Part shown: in pieces, positions 56,114 to 64,000 of the stretch
How positions within the stretch are numbered: the stretch's first letter is position 1
Layout of the letters: each line of letters opens with the position of its first letter
Source: Pochonia chlamydosporia 170
Lineage: Eukaryota > Ascomycota > Sordariomycetes > Hypocreales > Clavicipitaceae
Direction: 5' to 3'
Length of the DNA stretch: 64,000 nucleotides
Assembly: GCF_001653235.2 (NCBI RefSeq)
Contig: NC_035793.1
Coordinates: forward strand, 2,418,001 to 2,482,000
The notes under the pieces: generated by a model
The model's input: the letters and a program-made list of their open reading frames with translations, nothing else
What the model was told of the DNA's origin: nothing
Database searches by the model: none
Program-made: the position numbers and the translations under genes

Positions 56114-59100
56114 ATGGATGCCAACATTCAGCGTGCCCTGAACGACAAGCTCTACGACAAGCGCAAAGTCGGGGCACTCGAGTACGTGATTTTTTCATCA
56201 TCACTGCCTTCCGATAGTCTATTTCACTTCTTTCCTCTGTTTTTTGGCCCCCATCGTGTGGATGGAAGATAACCATCGATTCTGATATTGTGATGGACAG
56301 GCTTGAGAGGGTCATACGAGAACTCGTCGCTTCCAAGGACTACCAGAGGGTACACGACATACTTGAACAACTCTGCAATGAATATGCCTATGCGGTCCAC
56401 CAGCCGCATGCTCGAAATGGGGGACTTATCGGGCTGGCGGCAGCCGCGATTGCCCTTGGCTCCGTACGTATTGGTCTCCAAAATTCGCTTCGACCCTGAC
56501 ATCCTGATAATCTGTGACCCTTTTTGCAGCCTCTTTCCTTTTGACTTGAACATTCACTTCCATCTTCCATAACCATATGAGCTGCAGTGTATTCATTTAT
56601 GCTCTTTCCACGGCCTTGTGACGCGAGCGTGTTGTCGAAGCGGTGACGCCATGCAATAACTGGCTGACCAGTGTTAGGATCTCCCACGCTATCTTGCAAA
56701 AATTGTTCCACCGGTGCTTGCCTGCTTCACTGATCAGGATGCCCGCGTGAGATACTATGCATGTGAAGCCATGTACAATATTGCCAAAGTTGCAAAGGGC
56801 GAGATTCTGGTCTATTTTAACAGCATATTCGATCAACTTTGTCGGGTACGCTTTCCCCATTGGCGCCTGTGTATTTACTCAATCAACAATGCATTGAGTG
56901 CTGACAGCAATATAGCTTGGGGCAGACTCCGAATTGTCGGTTAAGAATGGCGCTGAATTGCTGGATCGGCTCGTTAAAGACATTGTCTCCGAGTCAGCCG
57001 CTTCATACGTATCGGTGCTCGAGGCACCACCAGGATTCGACAGCGATGACAAGGCCATCCCAGAAAACCAGCATACAAACCTGCCTACGGCATTTTCTCT
57101 GCCAAGGTTTATCCCCTTGCTAAAGGAGAGAATATGGGTAATCAACCCCTTCACTCGGCAGTTCCTCGTTGGCTGGATAACCTTACTGGACTCTATCCCC
57201 GATCTTGAGCTGGTCACCCACCTCCCGGATTTTCTGGGAGGTCTGCTCAAGTTTCTTGGGGATCCCAATGCAGATGTGCGAACCGCGACACAATCTTGCC
57301 TTGACAAGTTTCTCAGTGAGATCAAGCGGATCTCACGGGTGAAGAAAGGTATCGTTGAGAGCAAGAAGTCCAGAGAAGGTGGTAAACGAAAAAGGCAAGA
57401 TTCTATGGATACGGAAAGTATTCGTCCGGACCTGGAGGAAGGAGACGAGATCGATTCTGAAGCCTTTGGCGATGATGAGGAAGACAGCGCCGAGGAGGAC
57501 TGGATTCCGGGGCAGGACGTTGAAATCAACTACAAGAACATATTAGAAATTCTTACAGCTACGTTGGATTCTCCGTTAGGTTTGAGAAACTTCTACGTCA
57601 CCGCGCCACTTGACAAGAGTGCTTCTAACAATAAGCAGAAGAAGACTGCCTTTTGGAATCCCTCAGATGGATTGTGGAATTTCTCGACATCTGCCCGGAA
57701 GATGTGTTGCCATTCACCCCCAAGATTCTCGCACATATGCTTCCAGCGATGGCAAGTAGCAAGGAGACAATCCACCAGGCCGCCACCAGAGTTAACACAT
57801 GTCTCATGGATTACGTGGTTTCCCTCTCAGACGACTCCGGATTAAACTACCAGGGCATATCACAGGGCCAATCTCAATCCACTTCGAGACTCGCATCAGC
57901 TGCAGATCGACCTGATGATTCGCATAGCAACCGTGTATCACTGTCAAGCGTTCGCGAACAGGAGGCTCAGAGTCCATCCCCTGGCCGCGGTCAACCAGCT
58001 TCAACTATTGGAGCGCCACTTGTCAACCAAAGTCAATCCGACCTTGACTATGCTGCTGCTGTTAACTCTCTAACCCTCTTGTTTCTCAATGATCATGAAG
58101 CTACCCGAGTTGCTGCCCTGACATGGCTTATCATGCTTCACAGGAAGGCACCAAGAAAGGTCTTGGCTTTCAATGACGGGACATTTCCCGCATTGCTCAA
58201 GACACTTTCTGATCCATCCGATGCAGTGGTAACAAAAGATTTGCAGTTGTTATCGCAGATTTCTCGAAATAGCGATGATGACTACTTCGCAAACTTTATG
58301 ATCAATCTGTTGCAGCTATTTTCTACTGATCGCAAGCTTCTAGAGACGAGAGGGAACCTCATCATTCGACAACTATGCATCAGCCTCAGTCCGGAACGAA
58401 TCTACCGCACCCTAGCGGATTGCATAGAAAAGGAAGAGGATGTTGAGTTTGCTAGTATTATGGTGCAGAACCTCAACAATAATCTTATCACAGCTCCCCA
58501 ACTCGCAGAGGTCCGCAAGCGTCTGCGAAATCTGGAAACCAAAGATGGCCAGACATTGTTCGTAGCTCTATTTCGCTCTTGGTGCTACAACGCTGTCGCC
58601 ACTTTTTCGCTATGCCTGCTTGCTCAGGCTTACGAGCAAGCGTACCATTTGCTTCAAATATTGTATGCACCCTAACACGTCACAATTGGAACTGGTAGTC
58701 ACTGTCACATTGTTAACCATAGAGGCAGTGGTGAATTGGACATGACTGTCAATCTTCTTATTCAGGTTGATAAGCTAGTTCAGCTGATTGAATCCCCTGT
58801 ATTTACCTGTAAGTCGGAATGAAGAAAGGAAATGAGTACCCCGAACTATGGATGGCATGCTGCTCACACTGGCTTCAGACTTGAGACTCCAGCTGTTGGA
58901 GCCAGAAAAATATCCGTATTTGTACAAATGCATGTATGGGATTCTCATGTTGCTGCCACAATCATCAGCATTTGCTGCCCTCAAAAACAGACTGAACAGT
59001 GTCAGCTCGATAGGGTACTTGACAGTGGCGCCTCGGAGGTGAGCAGGTGTCCCAAGAAACCGGTCCGGTCCTGCTGGGGATCAACCGCGCAAGTCAGCTA

Positions 59101-59499
59101 GCTGTTGTTACGCACAAAGAATACTCACTCCTTCACTCCAGTGCGGCCACTCCATCCAGCAGCGCCAACTACGATCGGCCGAACCGGCTCAAAGGGCGAG
59201 AGGATGGCGGCATTAGGTGGGTCGAGCTTCTTGAAAAGTTTCGCAGTGTGCAAGAACGAGCAAGGCGAGTACAACGCCATAACATGGAAGGAGAAGATGT
59301 ATCGACATCGGGTCTAGGAGATATTCGGATGATTGACGGGCCCTCAGAATTGAAGGCCGGTAATCGAGCTCCGGGTCCCGTAATCGCTCCATCGGCATCG
59401 AAGGATGCCACTCCGGCTCCTCCAGCTAAGAAGTCGGGCCTAGGCAGGCAATTCGGGAGACTCGGCGGTGCTGTTTCAGGCAAGAGCAAGAGGAATTAG
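56114..59499 (+). CDS. vac14: Vac14, scaffold of the Fab1/PIKfyve lipid kinase complex
   Basis: Eight exons, 56114-56181, 56301-56463, 56678-56845, 56916-57579, 57639-58662, 58723-58808, 58879-59038 and 59142-59499, give 896 aa. HEAT-like helical repeats span the protein. Recognised blocks: [101 protein letters not shown], then the C-terminal dimerisation region [29 protein letters not shown] and [35 protein letters not shown]. Known role: holds Fab1 and Fig4 together on the vacuole to make PI(3,5)P2. The intron at 57580-57638 has a weak GTTTGA donor but must be removed, since reading through changes frame. The tail after RWVELLEKF is disordered and basic. Confidence 0.94.
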
Positions 59500-59566
59500 T
59501 CGAAGCCAAACGAAGTTGGTGCGCTGGTCAGCTAGACCTAGGAACGTGCATATACTCAAAATATAT

Positions 59567-60529
59567 TCAACGACTGCAACCCCCTTGATGCCGCTTGACT
59601 GGGCTTGCTTTCTCAACTAAACCTTCAAAAACTTCATCTCTGCGAGAGGCAACCACTCTCAATTTTTGGCGGAGTGCCTCAACTTCATCCCTTGCTTTGT
59701 GTTCATCACTCGGCAACCCCCTAAAGTCCATTATCTGAGAATCCAATTCCTTTTTACGTATTAATATGTCTAGAAACTGCTCCTCCTCATGTGCAACGAG
59801 CTGGACGGTTGGGTGGAAGCCTTGCCGGGACGAAACTGCAGCTGACTGGCGCTCCTGTATATCTGGTCGTTGAGCAATTAAGGATTTAATTTTTCGCTGC
59901 AGGTCCAGGTTATGTTTGACTAGTCCAGGTGGCAATGTGTAATGCTGGCTTTTCACTGTGGTAGTCAGCCACTCCGTAGTCTTGGTATATTCTCGAAGAA
60001 GCAGATTTCTCCAGGCGTCAATTCGCAGGGCCGCCTGTGAGGCTTCGAATAGAGTTATTATCAGAGCCATGTGTTGGCCGCCAAGTTCGTGCAGATCTGG
60101 AAGGCTGGTTCCTTGCTGCACGGCCATGTCTCCAAGAGCATCAAGAGCGGCTTTTCCATCTTGGTTGAGATTTCCATGAATGGCCGATAGGAGTTCATCG
60201 CGTATTGCCGACGTGGTCCAAAGTCGAGGCAAGACACCTTCTATTTCTTCAAACTGCACACTAGCGCAACTGTTCTCGTCCAAAGCAGTTTGGTTTGCAT
60301 CGGCCATCAAATTGCAGTTCTCGTCAGCACCCTCATTTAAACTGACAAGCGCTAGCAAGGCCTTGAGAGTTGAGGAGTTACGTTCGAAAGTAGGCAAGCT
60401 GCGGCTATTGGAAAGCTTGGAAGCGAGCCAAGAATCTATGTACGACCAGTCCTTGGCTGTCGATGCAGCGATTCGTGCCACAGATGGAGAAAACATGGCC
60501 GTGGGAACATTCTCGATGGGTTGAGCCAT
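59567..60529 (-). CDS. HAUS1-like augmin subunit candidate, coiled coil
   Basis: Minus strand, one exon, 320 aa from the ATG at 60529. The start, SVARIAASTAKDWSYIDSWLASKL, then PTFERNSSTLKALLALVSLNEGADE, matches what I recall of fungal HAUS augmin-like subunit 1 proteins; the rest is helical, with heptad-like stretches at about 250-305 (EEEQFLDILIRKKELDSQIMDF, ARDEVEALRQKLRVV). Augmin recruits gamma-tubulin to existing microtubules for branching nucleation in the spindle. No catalytic motif is present, so the name rests on family resemblance from memory and is moderately secure. The gene lies tail to tail with VAC14, with only 67 nt between stop codons. Confidence 0.7.
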   Translation of the reverse strand: MAQPIENVPTAMFSPSVARIAASTAKDWSYIDSWLASKLSNSRSLPTFERNSSTLKALLALVSLNEGADENCNLMADANQTALDENSCASVQFEEIEGVLPRLWTTSAIRDELLSAIHGNLNQDGKAALDALGDMAVQQGTSLPDLHELGGQHMALIITLFEASQAALRIDAWRNLLLREYTKTTEWLTTTVKSQHYTLPPGLVKHNLDLQRKIKSLIAQRPDIQERQSAAVSSRQGFHPTVQLVAHEEEQFLDILIRKKELDSQIMDFRGLPSDEHKARDEVEALRQKLRVVASRRDEVFEGLVEKASPVKRHQGGCSR

Positions 60530-61780
60530 TGCTAACCGCCGGATCGTCGATTAAGCTGTCAACTTTGTGGCCGTAGATCCTAGGCCGCCCTATTTCTGAC
60601 AATATATGTGTACGCAACCCCATGCGTGATAGGATACCGACGCTAAACCATGAAGATTGGGGCCAGTGACATCGATTGCTATGGCCGAAGGGGTCTGATC
60701 AAAACCTAAGGGTAAATCAGCGCTACTATTCAGTAAATTGAGCATTGATTGTCCATTAGAGAATAGTAGGTCTTGGATCCGTGATGAGGAGGCTTCGGAG
60801 AGCTGCTTCTGAGATGTGCAAGCCTTACCTCCAGTAACAGCAGCAGTCAGGTTGGAGTTGGGGCAACACACGTTTATGAAACGCTACTCTGTGAATAGCA
60901 CAAAGCTAACTATGCAAATGGCCGCTACCAGTGTATCTTGTTGCGCGTTGAAATGTTGGGAATGACTGGGTACGTCGTTGATCACTGGAGGTTGTCTAAC
61001 ACTCTTTGATGTAATCAATGTCAAGCGCATGCTGTCAAGGCGACGCCACAGCAAGGTTCAGCCGTATCCAGCCACAGGAGCATTCCAAGTTCGAAGCAAA
61101 ACCAATCCAAAAGGCAACGCTTGGTACTTGGGTACCTACCTAGGTAGTAGGTACTTTAATCTCTGGACGATGGTCAACTAGTGCCACAGAGCCAGATGCA
61201 AAGGCCACCTAACACATTGACATTCAGCATGCATGCGGGTACCTAGCCCAAGTACGTCTGGTAGGTAGGTACATGCACAGACGGAGCAGTTGACCAGCCT
61301 GGAATACTACATTGGGTAGATGCACAGTCCGCCAGCCAAGTGGCCACTTTTCACTTCACCATGTGTCCTTTTTGTTCCATCTTTTCCTTTCTCCAGTCTT
61401 TTTCCATATTGTCAATTGCAGGCTGACAATACCTCTGGATCTTGTCCTGCAGGACTCTACAAAATTTCAGCGGCCAACTTGTCCCTTGCTTGTCTCTGTT
61501 TCTGCCCACAGGTTTCGCCTTCGTCGTGGCCTGCTCGTTACCCGTCGCCGCTCGAACTCGAGCACTGAACGATTTAAGAGACATGGGTTTGGCCATCTGG
61601 TCGCCCTCGTTCCCTGTTGCCAAAATATTTGAGTATACTTCCGCGTTCTAAAGCAGAGAAATTAAGTGTCCAAGATCAATCCTCGCCGCCGGCTTTAACT
61701 TTAACCACTAATTGTCCCGACAACCTGCCGCTCCCAAGTTTGTCGACATCGCCATCTTGACCATCTCAATAGACGGTAAT
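60530..61780. promoter_or_regulatory. Divergent promoter region of the HAUS1-like and DNAJC3-like genes
   Basis: 1.25 kb, no gene supported. CTACCTAGGTAG palindrome at 61136-61147 and related words near 61235-61272. The C/T-rich part from about 61350 likely belongs to the DNAJC3-like leader. Confidence 0.5.
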
Positions 61781-63496
61781 ATGCGACTAGGTTTTTCGAA
61801 CCTGGCTGTGACAGCAGGCCTACTTGCGTCCGCCACGACATTACTCGCCCAAGACATACCGCTAGATTTGCCCTTGTCAACACTACTTTCGTCGGCGCAA
61901 TCGCACCTCGCCAAGGGCGAAACCAGCGAGGCTCTCGCATACTACGACGCGGCCGTCGCGAAGGACCCTTCAAACTACCTTACATTCTTCAAGCGTGCTA
62001 CCACCTACCTCTCACTCGGCCGCTCTAGCCAAGCCAGCCAGGACTTTGGCAAGGTCTTGGAGCTTAAGCCGGGGTTTGAAGGCGCACATATACAACTAGC
62101 TAAAATAAAAGCCAAAGTTGCCGACTGGGAAGGCGCCAGATCAGAGTACATTGCGGCAAGGAAAAATGAAGATTCTCCTGAACTCATCGAACTGGCGGAG
62201 TCGCAAGGCGCCGCCGATCTGTCAGATATTGCAGAAAAGGATAAGAACTGGGATGCGTGTATAAACCACGCTGGTGCGGCCATTCTTGTTGCCTCTAGGG
62301 CACCATCTCTACGTCAGCGACGCTCACGGTGCAGGTTTGAGCGAGGAGAAGTTGAAGAGGGCATGAACGATTTGCATCATGTTCTCCAGCTTCGGCCAGG
62401 CAACACTGACCCATATGTTCTCATATCAGCAACGACTTTCTACGGGCTGGCAGATATGGATAACGCGATTGCCCAAATACGGAAATGTCTGCACTCTGAC
62501 CCCGACTCAAAGATTTGCAAAGCAGTGCATAAGCAAGAGAAGCGTTTGCAAAAGGCACTCTCAAAAGCCGAAAGTCAGCTCAACCGTGGTCAAAGCACCA
62601 CTGCCGGGCGTGCTTTGGTGGGCTCAGCGGATGAGCCTGGCCTACTTTCAAGCATTCGCGAGCAAATAGATCAGCTAAAGCTAGACGGTTGGATTCCAAT
62701 GCAGGCCAAGACAGCCCTGTATGACAAGGTGGTTGAAATGGTGTGTCAAGCATATTCTGAGGTAAGTCAGTCAAGCTAATAACCATATCTCTGCCCTTCT
62801 CTGTCAAGGAAAAAAAGCTGTCCTGCTGTTGCATTCCCTTGATGTTGCTTCTCATCATCATCAAACCCTGCCTTCAGCAGTTCACACAACAAACACTAAC
62901 GTTGAATTCTCAAGTCGAATCATAAGGATGCTTCTAAATATTGCGAGGAGGCTATCCAATTGGACCCTGAATCGTTCTGGGGTCTCATATACCGGGGCAA
63001 ATCTCTTCTTAAGCGCGAGGAATATGATGCAGCTATACAGGCGCTTGAAAAGGCTGCAGAAATACGGCCTGACAAAGGGGATAAAATAAATCCTATACTG
63101 CACAAGGCGCAAATTGCCCTGAGACGTAGCAAAACGAAAGATTACTACAAGGTTCTTGGGGTGGCGAATGACGCTGACGAGCGACAAATTAAATCTGCAT
63201 ACCGCAAGGCATCTAAGCAATATCACCCAGACAAGGCCGCAAAGCAGGGCATTAGTAAGGAAGAGGCGGAGAAGAAGATGGCTTCGATAAATGAAGCCTA
63301 TGAGGTCCTCAGCAATCCCGAACTACGGGCCCGGTTTGATCAAGGCGATGATCCGAACTCACAGGAGAGAGGCAGTCCGTTTCAGGGAAGTCCGTTTGGT
63401 GGCGGTCAACCCTTCATGTTTCACCAACAAGGAGGTGGAGGTGCAAATTTCAAATTTCAATTTCCTGGCGGAGGTGGTGGCCCATTTGGATTCTGA
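61781..63496 (+). CDS. DNAJC3/P58IPK-type ER co-chaperone with TPRs and J domain
   Basis: Two exons, 61781-62761 and 62915-63496, give 520 aa. The start [25 protein letters not shown] is a clear secretory signal peptide (cleavage near 22). Tandem TPR units run to about residue 395 ([30 protein letters not shown] and similar), followed by a J domain at about 402-470 ([33 protein letters not shown]) with the HPD triad that stimulates Hsp70 ATPase. A Gly/Phe-rich tail ends it. Known role: in animals this arrangement is P58IPK, an ER-lumen co-chaperone of BiP. No KDEL-like signal is seen at the C-terminus, as in the animal protein. The frame is open upstream to 61712, but only the ATG at 61781 starts with a signal peptide. 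Confidence 0.93.
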
Positions 63497-64000
63497 TGTG
63501 CAATGACACACGATGAAACATTATGTGGCATTTATGAATAGAGTGAGGGGAAGCTTTCTGTAGACAATAAAATAATGATGCTAATGGAACATGATATCGG
63601 CCATTCAGATGAAGCTTTCCATCAGTTTCGGGCTGCCTCACCCGGGCGAACTGTGCATAGAATTGGTGATGGCTCTCCCTCAAGTGTCAAATACTCAGGT
63701 CTGCTATATACCAGGAGTACATGTAGGTTGGAGTGTCGACGGGATTCCATGGAATCGCACCGCGTTCGGCTTCATTGTTACATATAGGAGACAGATTTGG
63801 GTTCGGACTTAAATTGCTGCGGCTGTCATAATTCAGACCCTGCGATTCACGCCAATTCGACGAGCCTCGGATCTTGTTGAAAGACAAGTTAGCTATTAGA
63901 CCGGGGCTGGCACGGTCAATAGTGAACTTGAGCCAGCCAGTCAGTCAACAGAGAAGAGTTGACTGTCCTTGCAAAGGTCACTTCAAGTGCATTTGGCAAC
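63497..64000. other. 3' flank of the DNAJC3-like gene
   Basis: 504 nt to the window edge with no supportable gene; short frames on both strands lack any recognisable feature. Confidence 0.45.

Overview
The window is nuclear DNA of a filamentous ascomycete, most likely a Sordariomycete of the order Hypocreales. Genes are split by short (about 50-200 nt) GT-AG introns with CTRAC-type branch sites, and introns occur even in housekeeping genes. The Fus3/Pmk1-type MAP kinase, the Zn(II)2Cys6 regulator and the cytochrome-b5-fused desaturase are typical of Pezizomycotina. The order is inferred from protein character only, since no database search was possible.

Layout, left to right: Zn2Cys6 regulator (+, 2045-4195); 90-aa membrane protein (-, 5112-5579); SEC24 COPII coat subunit (+, 7880-10901); a 4-kb ORF-poor stretch; Fus3-type MAPK (+, 14957-16380); OXR1/TLDc (+, 17946-18914); HEM4 (-, 19327-20375) divergent from ERV1 (+, 20930-21596); pyruvate decarboxylase (+, 22537-24555); TAN1 (+, 25128-26459); APH-fold protein (+, 28560-29981); SGT1/ecdysoneless (-, 30154-32081); SMC6 (+, 33027-36710); COQ9 (-, 37014-37883); a hAT-like MITE (38386-38704); Gbp2-type SR/RRM protein (+, 40515-43474); SRP14 (-, 44935-45507); SGD1 (+, 46150-48798); dihydrolipoamide dehydrogenase (+, 49655-51516); a second, RIP-like decayed MITE copy (52195-52536); b5-desaturase (+, 53122-54905); VAC14 (+, 56114-59499); HAUS1-like coiled coil (-, 59567-60529); DNAJC3/P58IPK-type chaperone (+, 61781-63496).

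The genes do not form an operon or a metabolite cluster. They are mostly conserved housekeeping functions: secretion (SEC24, SRP14, the ER J-protein), mitochondria and central carbon (ERV1, COQ9, LPD1, PDC), heme, tRNA and ribosome work, genome maintenance (SMC6) and signalling. I rebuilt exon structures by hand and checked them for reading phase. They include two GC-AG introns (TAN1, SRP14) and one 8-nt microexon (Gbp2-like).

The least explained content is intergenic. Head-to-head CCTA/TAGG palindromes recur at a dozen or more sites, TGGTC/GACCA tandem words crowd several promoters, and two related MITE copies differ by C-to-T/G-to-A changes plus an 8-bp gain that creates one of the palindromes. 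I saw no CRISPR array, no tRNA or rRNA, and no gene system that looks wholly new.
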